Notes under the pieces: model-generated
Databases searched by the model: none
Seen by the model: the letters and a program-made list of their open reading frames with translations, nothing else
What the model was told of the DNA's origin: nothing
In this document: positions 17,646-26,332 of the stretch, piece after piece
Numbering within the stretch: position 1 is the first letter of the stretch
How the letters are laid out: the number at the start of each line of letters is the position of its first letter
Assembly: GCF_000238295.3 (NCBI RefSeq)
Contig: NZ_AHCD03000035.1
Coordinates: forward strand, 806,001-870,000
From: Pseudoalteromonas rubra
GTDB taxonomy: Bacteria; Pseudomonadota; Gammaproteobacteria; Enterobacterales; Alteromonadaceae
Length of the DNA stretch: 64,000 nt
Reading direction: 5' to 3'
Position numbers and translations under genes: made by a program

Positions 17646-17730
17646 GGAGGGGTTCCCGAGCGGCCAAAGGGATCAGACTGTAAATCTGACGGCACTGCCT
17701 TCGCTGGTTCGAATCCAGCCCCCTCCCCCA
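17646..17730 (+). tRNA. tRNA-Tyr (GUA), copy 4, C73 variant
   Basis: Identical to copy 3, including C73 and the following 23-base spacer. Confidence 0.93.
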
Positions 17731-17753
17731 CCTTACAATTTGTTTTTCTCTTA

Positions 17754-17838
17754 GGAGGGGTTCCCGAGCGGCCAAAGGGATCAGACTGTAAATCTGACGG
17801 CACTGCCTTCGCTGGTTCGAATCCAGCCCCCTCCCCCA
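17754..17838 (+). tRNA. tRNA-Tyr (GUA), copy 5, C73 variant
   Basis: Identical to copy 3, including C73 and the following 23-base spacer. Confidence 0.93.
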
Positions 17839-17861
17839 CCTTACAATTTGTTTTTCTCTTA

Positions 17862-17946
17862 GGAGGGGTTCCCGAGCGGCCAAAGGGATCAGACTGTAAA
17901 TCTGACGGCACTGCCTTCGCTGGTTCGAATCCAGCCCCCTCCCCCA
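17862..17946 (+). tRNA. tRNA-Tyr (GUA), copy 6, C73 variant
   Basis: Identical to copy 3, including C73 and the following 23-base spacer. Confidence 0.93.
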
Positions 17947-17969
17947 CCTTACAATTTGTTTTTCTCTTA

Positions 17970-18054
17970 GGAGGGGTTCCCGAGCGGCCAAAGGGATCAG
18001 ACTGTAAATCTGACGGCACTGCCTTCGCTGGTTCGAATCCAGCCCCCTCCCCCA
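17970..18054 (+). tRNA. tRNA-Tyr (GUA), copy 7, C73 variant
   Basis: Identical to copy 3, including C73 and the following 23-base spacer. Confidence 0.93.
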
Positions 18055-18077
18055 CCTTACAATTTGTTTTTCTCTTA

Positions 18078-18162
18078 GGAGGGGTTCCCGAGCGGCCAAA
18101 GGGATCAGACTGTAAATCTGACGGCACTGCCTTCGCTGGTTCGAATCCAGCCCCCTCCCCCA
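18078..18162 (+). tRNA. tRNA-Tyr (GUA), copy 8, C73 variant
   Basis: Identical to copy 3, including C73 and the following 23-base spacer. Confidence 0.93.
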
Positions 18163-18185
18163 CCTTACAATTTGTTTTTCTCTTA

Positions 18186-18270
18186 GGAGGGGTTCCCGAG
18201 CGGCCAAAGGGATCAGACTGTAAATCTGACGGCACTGCCTTCGCTGGTTCGAATCCAGCCCCCTCCCCCA
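18186..18270 (+). tRNA. tRNA-Tyr (GUA), copy 9, C73 variant
   Basis: Identical to copy 3, including C73 and the following 23-base spacer. Confidence 0.93.
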
Positions 18271-18293
18271 CCTTACAATTTGTTTTTCTCTTA

Positions 18294-18378
18294 GGAGGGG
18301 TTCCCGAGCGGCCAAAGGGATCAGACTGTAAATCTGACGGCACTGCCTTCGCTGGTTCGAATCCAGCCCCCTCCCCCA
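18294..18378 (+). tRNA. tRNA-Tyr (GUA), copy 10, C73 variant
   Basis: Identical to copy 3, including C73 and the following 23-base spacer. Last of the eight C73 copies. Confidence 0.93.
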
Positions 18379-18401
18379 CCTTACAATTTGTTTTTCTCTT
18401 A

Positions 18402-18486
18402 GGAGGGGTTCCCGAGCGGCCAAAGGGATCAGACTGTAAATCTGACGGCACTGCCTTCGCTGGTTCGAATCCAGCCCCCTCCACCA
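18402..18486 (+). tRNA. tRNA-Tyr (GUA), copy 11, A73
   Basis: Last copy of the array. The body is identical to the others and the 3' end returns to CCCCTCC-A-CCA (A73). It is followed by CTTTTCTACC and unrelated sequence, with no clear terminator hairpin. Confidence 0.97.
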
Positions 18487-18689
18487 CTTTTCTACCTTAG
18501 TATCGCAAATACTATGTTCTCTACACTTTTTTCATAGTCAATCAACCGGTGCGTAGGTTATCAGGCAGTCGCACAAGCACCATTCGCAAACCGATGTTTT
18601 CATTAATGCGCCAAAATGGAAGCAAGCTTCTCAGGCAGCCCATTACAAAGCCATCAACCATTCACGTGACTTGATAAACCCAGTCTCCG

Positions 18690-19370
18690 CTATGGCTTTT
18701 CGATCTGTAACCCAACTCCATTTTGCTTCAGATAAGCTTGAGCTTCCCGGTACCTGGGATAATGACGGGCCACAATCTGCCAAAAGGCCTGATTGTGTGC
18801 CATCACGTGATAGTGTGCCAGCTCGTGCACGACAACATAATCGATGACCCATTTGGGCGCACCAACCAGCAAGCTATTGAGCGCCAGCGTACCATTTGAT
18901 GACAAACTGCCCCAGCGACGTTTATATTCTCTTATTTTCAATTCCTGATACTGACTGTTCATCAGCGCTGAATACTCTGCCAATATTGGTGTTACATAGC
19001 TGAGCAATATCTGGTTTAAGAGCTTAAATAAGGCTTTACGCGCGCCTTCCGTTCCTGGTTGTGCCCGGGTTTTGAGACCGATGCATTTGGCGTCATGATC
19101 GATATAAGAACGACACTGCGACAGCGCCAGCTGATATCGCTCACCAAATATCTGAATTTCTCTATGACTAAAAGGTGACTGGATCTGTTGTTGCTGGGCA
19201 GACACCGCTTGCTTTTTATCCTCAACCCAGCTCGACTTGCTTTTCAACCAGGCTTCCAGCCATTGTCGGTCTATACCATGCGGCGCAAATACTTTCACGC
19301 CATTCGCTGTGACTTTTATCGCAACGCTCTGTCTGCGCTTACTGATACTTAACTGATAATCGAATGACAT
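18690..19370 (-). CDS. YgjP-like metallopeptidase domain protein (M48 family, DUF45)
   Basis: A 226-residue protein of the YgjP/DUF45 family, predicted zinc metallopeptidases related to WSS1/SprT. The zinc motif VVHELAHYHVMAHNQAFW (about residues 171-188; HExxH plus a third His) is complete. It is preceded by the family's KIREYKRRWGSLSSNGTLAL. Substrate is unknown. The gene has no operon partner: the tRNA array lies downstream and a divergent channel gene upstream. Confidence 0.88.
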   Translation of the reverse strand: MSFDYQLSISKRRQSVAIKVTANGVKVFAPHGIDRQWLEAWLKSKSSWVEDKKQAVSAQQQQIQSPFSHREIQIFGERYQLALSQCRSYIDHDAKCIGLKTRAQPGTEGARKALFKLLNQILLSYVTPILAEYSALMNSQYQELKIREYKRRWGSLSSNGTLALNSLLVGAPKWVIDYVVVHELAHYHVMAHNQAFWQIVARHYPRYREAQAYLKQNGVGLQIEKP

Positions 19371-19442
19371 AGATACAATTTTTTATTTACCCTGAAAAAA
19401 TGCTGCTACCCTTACTAATAGGAAGGATTAAACTGGCGTAAC

Positions 19443-20423
19443 ATGAATAACAAACCACTTTGCCAATATGAATCTCCCGACGGCCATAAATGCCAGGAAA
19501 TAGACATGGGTTCAGGCTATTGCTTCTGGCATGATAGCAAATTTGACAAAAGCGGTCTGGAGTTAACACAAAAACTGGAACGGTATGCAAAACGTGGTGG
19601 CCTTTTGCAGGGGTTGGAATTAAAACGTGCCAACCTGGAAGGTCTTAACCTGGTCAAATTTGATAACCATGAAGGATATGACCTGTCATACAGCAACTTC
19701 TACCGGGCCAACCTGCAAGGTGCTCACCTGTTCAACAACACCATCAAAAATGCATCTCTCATGAAAGCAGACTTGCGAGATGCCAACCTGCATTGCTGCA
19801 AGCTCGAAAACACCAATCTGCTCGGTATGAAACTTGATAAAACCCGTATCGATAACCTCTACCTTGGCGATAAACTGTTACAAGAAAAACAAGCCAGCGA
19901 TGCGCTTAAAGAGCAAGACTTAGATGAAGCAAACGACTTATTCTTACAATCAGAAGAAATCTATCGCTTACTGAGAAAAGGCGCAGAGCAGCAAGGCCTG
20001 TTTGAAATGGCTGGCAAATATACATACAGCGAACTTCGCATGCGCCACGCACAATACCCTAAATTGTCCAAACGCCGGTTGGTATCCTCTTTTGTTGATA
20101 TGTTATGTGGCTACGGCGAAAAACCCGAAAATGTGATCCGCTTCAGTCTTGGCATGATAGTCGCCTGTGCGATTTGCTACTTTATATTCGGGATAAATTA
20201 TAACGACGGGCTGATCCAGTTTTCCAGTCAGGCCTCATGGTCAGACAACCTCAGTACATTACTCAACTGCATTTATTTCAGTGTGGTCACTTTCACTACA
20301 CTGGGTTATGGCGACATAACGCCGACCGGCATTACCCGGTTAATCGCCACGGTTGAAGCGTTTACCGGGAGCTTTTCACTTGCGTTGTTTGTCGTTGTTT
20401 TCGTAAAACGCATGACCCGCTAG
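19443..20423 (+). CDS. Pentapeptide-repeat protein fused to a two-helix K+ channel
   Basis: A 326-residue fusion. An N-terminal Cys/His cluster (CQYESPDGHKCQEIDMGSGY then CFWHD, about residues 5-32) suggests a small zinc site. Pentapeptide repeats follow (about 55-130: LKRANLEGLNLVKF, SYSNFYRANLQGAHL, ASLMKADLRDANLHC). A helical linker leads to two membrane helices flanking the potassium selectivity filter TTLGYGDITP (about residues 282-291). The pore motif is intact, so it is probably a tetrameric inner-membrane K+ channel with a cytoplasmic beta-helix sensor or scaffold. The last 4 bases overlap the convergent HD gene. Confidence 0.88.
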   Translation: MNNKPLCQYESPDGHKCQEIDMGSGYCFWHDSKFDKSGLELTQKLERYAKRGGLLQGLELKRANLEGLNLVKFDNHEGYDLSYSNFYRANLQGAHLFNNTIKNASLMKADLRDANLHCCKLENTNLLGMKLDKTRIDNLYLGDKLLQEKQASDALKEQDLDEANDLFLQSEEIYRLLRKGAEQQGLFEMAGKYTYSELRMRHAQYPKLSKRRLVSSFVDMLCGYGEKPENVIRFSLGMIVACAICYFIFGINYNDGLIQFSSQASWSDNLSTLLNCIYFSVVTFTTLGYGDITPTGITRLIATVEAFTGSFSLALFVVVFVKRMTR

Positions 20424-21067
20424 TCGGGGACGCCTATCTCTCTGCCCAGCTCGTGCAAGAATCCACGCATAAACTCAGTTCGGCGCTGCGCTTCTTGTTG
20501 TGCCGACTGTGTATGCATTTGCTCTGCAATGTTCAGCAGCTTGATGTAGAAGTGATCTAACGTGTACTTTTTATCGTCCGCTTCTCGTTGCTGACAGAAT
20601 GGGTCATCAATGTGATACATATGTCTGGCAATAGCCCCACCGACTTTCATGCATCGACTCACCCCAATCGCCCCAAGCGCATCCATCCGGTCTGCGTCCT
20701 GGACAACTTTTGCTTCCAGCGTATCGGGTGGCACGTTGGCACTGAAGCTGTGTGCAACTATCGCATGATGCACCGCTGAGAGTTTATGCTCTGGATAATC
20801 CAGAGTTGATAGAAAAGCAACCGCCCTGTCCCCGGCCAACTTCGAAGCAATCGGCCTGTCCGGGTGATTCTTTGCCACAGCCACACAGTCGTGTAACCAG
20901 GCTGCGGGCAACACAACTTCAAGATCAGCCCCCTCCGCAGCACAGAGTTGCTTGGCGGTTTTAACCACACGCAGGATGTGTGATAAATCATGGGCGGTAT
21001 CGGCAAACTCAGTTGTGAGCATAAAATCTCTGCATGCCGTCTCTAATTCCGTCATATTTGCTGTCAT
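20420..21067 (-). CDS. HD-domain phosphohydrolase
   Basis: A 215-residue HD-superfamily metal-dependent hydrolase. The metal ligands are visible as DLSHILRVVKTAKQL (first His, about residue 26), AAWLHDC (HD pair, about 54-60) and VQDADRMDALGAIGVSR (Asp, about 123). The layout resembles the YedJ/YpgQ group, thought to act on nucleotides; the substrate is unknown. An in-frame ATG four codons in (MTELETAC) is an alternative start. It converges with the channel gene with a 4-base overlap. Confidence 0.86.
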   Translation of the reverse strand: MTANMTELETACRDFMLTTEFADTAHDLSHILRVVKTAKQLCAAEGADLEVVLPAAWLHDCVAVAKNHPDRPIASKLAGDRAVAFLSTLDYPEHKLSAVHHAIVAHSFSANVPPDTLEAKVVQDADRMDALGAIGVSRCMKVGGAIARHMYHIDDPFCQQREADDKKYTLDHFYIKLLNIAEQMHTQSAQQEAQRRTEFMRGFLHELGREIGVPD

Positions 21068-21150
21068 TTATCCCTTAACCTTATGGTTCTGATTGTATGT
21101 TTTTATTGGCTTCACTAAAATGTCACCATTATCCATAGTAAGGAATTTAT

Positions 21151-22341
21151 ATGTCTTGCGCGCTGTATTTACAACCTGGCCGTGAAAAATCTTTAAAAAG
21201 AAAACACCCTTGGATCTTTTCCAAGGCAATCAAAAAAGTCAAAGGCAAGCCTGCGCTTGGCGATACAGTGACCATTTATAGTCACGACGGACAGTACCTC
21301 GCAACAGCCGCATACAGCCCCGATTCACAGATCCGAGCCCGGATCTGGAGCTTTGATCAAACAGAAGTCATCGATCAGGCCTTTTTCGAACGTCGACTCG
21401 CACGCGCACTTGCAGCCCGCGAACAGGTCATAGAAGAAGGACAGTTAACCGGTTTCAGATTGTGTGCCGCGGAGTCAGATGGCTTACCCGGCATTACCAT
21501 AGACAAATTTGATAACTATTTGGTTTGTCAGTTACTCAGCGCCGGTGCAGAACGTCATAAGGGCGAAATAGTACAAGCACTCAGAACGCTGTTCCCTGAA
21601 TGTCACATTTACGAACGTTCTGATGTCGATGTGCGTAAAAAAGAAGGGCTTGAGAAAACCACAGGCGTATTGTGGGGAGACGAGCCAACGGCACCCGTTG
21701 TGATCATGGAAAACGGCTTAAAAATAGAAGTCGATATCAAATCCGGGCATAAAACGGGTTTCTATCTGGACCAAAGAGACAGTCGAGCAGCATTGGAGCG
21801 CTTTTCAAAAGGTAAGTCTGTACTGAATTGCTTCTGCTACACAGGCACATTTGGCCTGTATGCTCTGCGCGGCGATTGTGATGAGGTTATTAATGTCGAT
21901 GTGTCCCAGCCCGCTTTAGATACCGCAAAACGCAATGTCGAACACAATGAGCTGGATGTATCCCGTGCTCAGTTTGTTAAACAAGACGTGTTTAAGCTCC
22001 TCAGGCAGTATCGGGAAGAAGGTCGTCAGTTTGATACTATCGTCATGGATCCACCAAAATTTGCAGAAAGTAAAGCTCAGCTTAATGGTGCATGTCGTGG
22101 TTACAAAGACATCAACATGTTGGCAATGCAATTGCTCAAGCCTGGTGGAACCTTATTGACCTTCTCTTGCTCAGGCCTGATGGAACAAAATCTATTCCAG
22201 AAAGTCGTGGCTGACGCTGCGCTGGATGCCGGTAAAGACCTATTAATTATGGAGCGTCTTAATCAGGCTGCTGACCACCCTATCGCGGGTTGCTATCCGG
22301 AAGGGTTCTACCTGAAGGGTCTAATCTGCAAAGTCTATTAA
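21151..22341 (+). CDS. rlmI: 23S rRNA m5C1962 methyltransferase
   Basis: A 396-residue SAM-dependent methyltransferase matching E. coli RlmI (396 residues), which methylates C1962 of 23S rRNA. It has an N-terminal PUA domain (about residues 1-75, PGREKSLKRKHPWIFSKAI) and a Rossmann domain containing GFYLDQRDSR, NCFCYTGTFGLYAL (SAM binding, about 227-240), MDPPKFAESK and the catalytic-cysteine region LLTFSCSGLM. A Rho-independent terminator follows 17 bases after the stop. Confidence 0.93.
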   Translation: MSCALYLQPGREKSLKRKHPWIFSKAIKKVKGKPALGDTVTIYSHDGQYLATAAYSPDSQIRARIWSFDQTEVIDQAFFERRLARALAAREQVIEEGQLTGFRLCAAESDGLPGITIDKFDNYLVCQLLSAGAERHKGEIVQALRTLFPECHIYERSDVDVRKKEGLEKTTGVLWGDEPTAPVVIMENGLKIEVDIKSGHKTGFYLDQRDSRAALERFSKGKSVLNCFCYTGTFGLYALRGDCDEVINVDVSQPALDTAKRNVEHNELDVSRAQFVKQDVFKLLRQYREEGRQFDTIVMDPPKFAESKAQLNGACRGYKDINMLAMQLLKPGGTLLTFSCSGLMEQNLFQKVVADAALDAGKDLLIMERLNQAADHPIAGCYPEGFYLKGLICKVY

Positions 22342-22358
22342 TTGCTATCAGTAAAGTA

Positions 22359-22384
22359 AAAAGGCCGCTTTAGAGCGGCCTTTT
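22359..22384 (+). terminator. Terminator between rlmI and the subtilisin gene
   Basis: AAAAGGCCGCT-TTAG-AGCGGCCTTTT, a perfect 11-base stem with T-run; the A-run on the left makes it usable on the minus strand too, where the protease gene ends 24 bases away. Confidence 0.9.
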
Positions 22385-22407
22385 CTATATTACTCAATCA
22401 GTACTGT

Positions 22408-24267
22408 TTAGAAACTGCCTTGCAGAGTCAGGCCTGAGTAGCTGCTGTATCCACGTACCATGATGTGGTAAGTCCCGCCATCCGCACCTGAACTCAGGCT
22501 ACAGCTTTCTGTGTTACCAGAAAGGTATGGACGACAATCATAGTTATTAGTGGTCGGCTGAGTGCCTTTACGAACATACAAGTCCGCATCACCTGACCCA
22601 CCTGAAATGCTCACGTTCAAGGTTACATTGGCCGGTACTTCGATTGTATAACGGGTATCTGTATTGGTACCGCCAGACAAACCAGTGACTGGCACGCCGT
22701 TTTGAAGGCAGTTTGCACCACAGCCTGAAGCATCACCAAAAGTCCCTGTCAGCGTAGCGCCTGAATACTGGCTATAGCCATGTAGCATTACGTACCAGTC
22801 GCCCGCTGCCGGGTTAGAGAACTCACAAGACTCGTTGTTGCCGTTTTTATATGGACGACACGCGTAGCTGCTTTGAGTCGGTTGAGATCCTTGTTGAACA
22901 TACAGATCCGCATCACCCGAGCCACCAGCCAGAGTGAAAGAAACCGATGCTGCACCAGCTGGAACAGCAAGCTTATAGAAGGTCTCAGAGCCAGACGCAC
23001 CTGACGCCGACACACCTACACCTGAAACAAGCTCAGTTGGGCCCGGAGGAGGCGGTGGTGGTGGTGCATCACCTTCCAGCGTATAAAGCAGTTCATTAGG
23101 CGAGCTTGCTTTTGCATCAGACACCGCTCCTTTAGTACTTCTGCTGCTCAGCAATGAGTCAATTTGAGCTGGCGTAAGCGTCGGATCCTGGTCAAGGTAT
23201 AAAGCCACCGCACCTGCAACATGAGGTGCTGCCATTGAGGTACCACTGATAGTGTTAGTAGCGCTGTCTGAGTTATACCAAGCAGATTTAATACTTGAGC
23301 CTGGCGCATAGATATCCAGACAAGAGCCGTAGTTAGAGAAACTAGAGCGGCCATCACTGCTTGTTGTAGAACCGACCGTTATCGCGTCAGCTGCACGAGC
23401 AGGTGAATAGTTACAGGCATCGCTGTTATCATTACCCGCAGCAACAACGAAGGTAACCCCGGAGGCAACGGCAGCATTCACCGCATCATCAACAGCCTGA
23501 GATACACCACCACCCAAACTCATGTTGGCAACAGACGGGCCTGACGCATTATTCTTAACCCAGTCAATCCCAGAAATTACACCAGAATATGACCCTGAGC
23601 CATTACACCCTAATACGCGAACGCCTACGACGTTGACATTTTTCGCAACACCGTACTCTGACCCACCGATAGTACCAGCAACGTGTGTACCGTGACCGTT
23701 ACAGTCAGACGAGTCTGCATCGTTGTCAACAAAGTCATAACCATGGCTTGCACGATTACCGAACTCACTGTGCGAAATACGCACACCTGTATCGATGACG
23801 TACGCGGTCACACCTGTGCCGTCAAAGTCATAGTGGTAGTTTGAGTTCAGAGGCAAATCACGCTGATCGACACGGTCAAGACCCCAAATCGCATTATTCT
23901 GATCACCAGAAGCCTGAGGTGTGACAGTGACAATCTGATCTTGCTCAATATAGGCAATATTAGGGTCTTTAAGCATTGCTTTAACATCGCCTTCAGATGC
24001 CTTGATTACCACACCGTTTAGCACGCCGTTAAAGCGTTTCGCAACGCTTACATTATAAGCATTGCTAAGTGCCTGTGCCTGAGTGGTCGCATAATCAGAG
24101 ATAGCCATAGCGCTTTGTGTATTAAGCACAGTTGGCGTTTTAAACACGACAATATAATTGTCTGGAATGGCTTTACCCTGATCTGCTGTCAGTAACTCTG
24201 CCTGAGCCATAGACTGTCCAGATAGGCCTGCCAGGACGGCAAAAGCCAGTGTGTTTAGTTTACGCAT
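22408..24267 (-). CDS. Secreted subtilisin-like serine protease (S8) with two PPC domains
   Basis: A 619-residue exported protease. Signal peptide MRKLNTLAFAVLAGLSGQSM-AQ; an I9 inhibitor/chaperone propeptide (about residues 36-112, ends YIEQDQIVTV); and an S8 catalytic domain (about 125-405) with Asp in AYVIDTGVRISHSEF, His in NGHGTHVAGTIGG and Ser in SGTSMAAPHVAGA. A proline linker (PPPPPPPG) leads to two pre-peptidase C-terminal (PPC) beta domains (about 415-510 and 520-619), each with GGSGDADLYV. PPC domains are usually trimmed after secretion. It resembles cold-adapted alkaline proteases of Pseudoalteromonas. It stands alone behind an AT-rich leader. Confidence 0.95.
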   Translation of the reverse strand: MRKLNTLAFAVLAGLSGQSMAQAELLTADQGKAIPDNYIVVFKTPTVLNTQSAMAISDYATTQAQALSNAYNVSVAKRFNGVLNGVVIKASEGDVKAMLKDPNIAYIEQDQIVTVTPQASGDQNNAIWGLDRVDQRDLPLNSNYHYDFDGTGVTAYVIDTGVRISHSEFGNRASHGYDFVDNDADSSDCNGHGTHVAGTIGGSEYGVAKNVNVVGVRVLGCNGSGSYSGVISGIDWVKNNASGPSVANMSLGGGVSQAVDDAVNAAVASGVTFVVAAGNDNSDACNYSPARAADAITVGSTTSSDGRSSFSNYGSCLDIYAPGSSIKSAWYNSDSATNTISGTSMAAPHVAGAVALYLDQDPTLTPAQIDSLLSSRSTKGAVSDAKASSPNELLYTLEGDAPPPPPPPGPTELVSGVGVSASGASGSETFYKLAVPAGAASVSFTLAGGSGDADLYVQQGSQPTQSSYACRPYKNGNNESCEFSNPAAGDWYVMLHGYSQYSGATLTGTFGDASGCGANCLQNGVPVTGLSGGTNTDTRYTIEVPANVTLNVSISGGSGDADLYVRKGTQPTTNNYDCRPYLSGNTESCSLSSGADGGTYHIMVRGYSSYSGLTLQGSF

Positions 24268-24808
24268 ACTTGTTCCTTTTTTGTTGTTTGGTTAATTTCC
24301 AATCAAAATGTAGCGCATGTGAAGAAAAAATAAACAACAAATTAGAACATTTATTTAACTATGTTTACAATATTTGTAAATTTAAATTTACATTAGTTTT
24401 TTTCACTTTAGTGAATTTTTCATTAGCCTATTGATTTTTGTAATTTAATTTTACTTAAGCCCGCCTTTATTCCCCATAACAGGTTGGCCTAACGTCAATT
24501 CTTTTCACGTAACCTGAAAGTAACAGGTGTTGCACAAGGACCTGCTCATCCAGGTTGTTGCTGGCCCTTGTGCTCCCCTCCGGTCACAAACCAGCCTGAA
24601 CTTTATTGTTCAATGGCAGCTTCCTTGACATCAAGCCGTTCAAAACTTATCTGCTGACATTATCAGATTTTTTTCAGACGTGTTCGTGTAGAGTAATTGC
24701 AAAGGGCAGGCAGATACGAGCTTGAGAATACCGAGGGAGGATAGGTGCTTCACTGGCTGTAAACTCAATCATGCCCCCTCTTATTACTTTATACAATTAA
24801 GGAAAACC
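24268..24808. other. AT-rich intergenic region between the protease and a broken gene
   Basis: About 540 bases. The left part, very AT-rich with T-runs around 24400-24450, must contain the minus-strand promoter of the protease. The right part holds an AAGGAAAACC ribosome-binding site before the ATG at 24809. An in-frame extension upstream to 24722 exists but lacks signal-peptide character. No RNA gene or repeat is evident. Confidence 0.45.
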
Positions 24809-25412
24809 ATGAAATTTAAGTATATTGGCTTTATCTTAATGGCATTCAGCCTGAATGGTCATGCGGGTATGTGGGCATGGGAAAACAATGGCGCCACAAA
24901 ATGGCTGAATGGATATCCGGAATGTCAAAGCTACTTTAGCCTTAAGTTTGCAGAAAAAGTCACCCCAAAGAGCGCAACGCACTTTGAATATCAGACAACC
25001 CCTTATCAGATTGTGACTATACCCATTGCTTCATTTACTGATAAAGATGCAAAAAAAAACAGGTATAAAAAGCATATTAGAAAGCCATCTGGAACATGAA
25101 TTTAATTATCTAAAACACGCCTCCAAAGAGCACACCGCCACAGTGCATCAGCAAGCGTGGCTCGATGGAACAGCGCTTCTTTACTGGCATCTGAAGCGCC
25201 ATAATGACGCCGAAGAAAGTCATTTGGTCTCTGTCTCAACGCTCAGTGACCTGTGTGTCTTTTACATTGTCTCAATGATCGAAAGCGAGGACGACATTGC
25301 CAGTACAAGGGAAAATATTCTAAGTATCATCAAAACACTAGATACCCATGTACCAACTTCGCAGGCAGAATTTGAAGCTTTAATATCTCAGTTCAAACCC
25401 AATAAAGGGTGA
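24809..25412 (+). pseudogene. Exported protein of unknown function, split by a frameshift at a 9-A run
   Basis: Two overlapping frames read as one protein if a single base is removed at the run of nine A (25051-25059). The first part opens MKFKYIGFILMAFSLNGHAG with a clear signal peptide and a good ribosome-binding site (AAGGAAAACC). The second continues GIKSILESHLEHEFNYLKH through to FEALISQFKPNKG at 25412, about 200 residues in all. I do not recognise the family; there is no lipobox and no catalytic motif. The shift may be a real mutation, programmed slippage on the A-run, or a sequencing error. Confidence 0.6.
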
Positions 25413-25589
25413 CGCTGTGAGACACTCAGATATGCACTCCCACCATAGTGCTCATCAATGGTGTCTCAACGCCGTACCTGCTTTAGGCCCAACAACCCCC
25501 GGTGACCTCATTGACCTTGGTCAAAATGTTCTGACTCCACCTTGTGAGTGCTGTAAAATAAAGGTTACTATGTCACCGGGATTGATCAC

Positions 25590-26216
25590 ATGCCAATTGA
25601 TTACACCATTCAAAAAATAGACACCCATAGTGCTGAAGAAGCCGCCAAACTGCTAGTCAAAGAGTTCCATGAACGAGAGCCCCTGGCGCACATAAACACT
25701 GCAGATCCGCAGGAATTTTCAGATTATATCCTCTACCTTTCAAATCAATGTGCCGTTCAGGGCCTGGGGTTCATCGCTAAGGAGATAAACTCGGGCCGTG
25801 TTATTGGCGCGCTACTGGCTTCGGATTTGTCGGACTCAGTGAATGTATCAACTGAAGGTAATGAAAACCCGATAGCAGCGTTGATTGATTCGCTAAATAA
25901 TACCTACTTCAGCAAAGGCGGATTGACAGAAAACACCTATCTGAATATCAAGTTTGTTGTCACAGATGCCAATGTCAAAGTAAAAGGTATGGTGGTTGCA
26001 CTCATTTCAGCATGTTTACAAGCGGCCAAAGCTCGGGGGTTTTAATACGCACAGGCCGAAGCCACCGGCAATATTTCTCAGCACATCTTTGCCAACAAAT
26101 TAGGCTTTGATAAAAAAGCCTCAATCAAATACAGTGAGTTTGAAGTAAACGGGAACAAACCGTTTATTTCAATTACAGAGCATGAAGGCATTCAGTTGCT
26201 AATTAAAAAGCTCTAG
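25590..26216 (+). pseudogene. GNAT-like acetyltransferase interrupted by an in-frame ochre codon
   Basis: The frame from 25590 (MPIDYTIQKIDTHSAEEAAK) reads 151 codons to TAA at 26043-26045. The same frame then continues without interruption to TAG at 26216 (YAQAEATGNISQHIFANKLG...), which looks like the last GNAT helix-strand: a gene of about 208 residues with one nonsense codon after ARGF. A single base change such as AAA or CAA to TAA would explain it. The acetyl-CoA loop is not clearly visible. The truncated product lacks the C-terminal strand and is probably inactive. Confidence 0.6.
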
Positions 26217-26332
26217 ATCACGAACGCTAAAGAGTAAATCGCCAGTCAGAAGTGAATGATCCAGCAAGATTAATAAACGCCTGAGTGGCGCACTAAATCC
26301 GCTTTTAATGTTAAGTACGCTCCGGAAAGAAT

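Noticed and set aside
17323..18486. Regular direct repeats that could suggest a CRISPR array
   Set aside because: The repeated part is an 85-base tRNA with constant 22-23 base spacers; CRISPR spacers would differ from one another.
17258..18487. A 409-residue minus-strand open frame with a perfect 36-residue repeat (GAGFEPAKAVPSDLQSDPFG...), and a 337-residue one in another frame
   Set aside because: They are antisense readings of the eleven tRNA-Tyr genes. The periodicity (108 bases = 36 codons) keeps the frame open by chance; this antisense-tRNA sequence is a well-known source of spurious proteins.
25417..25620. 67-residue plus-strand frame between two broken genes
   Set aside because: His/Pro/Cys-rich, overlaps the start of the GNAT-like gene, no domain; chance frame seems likelier.
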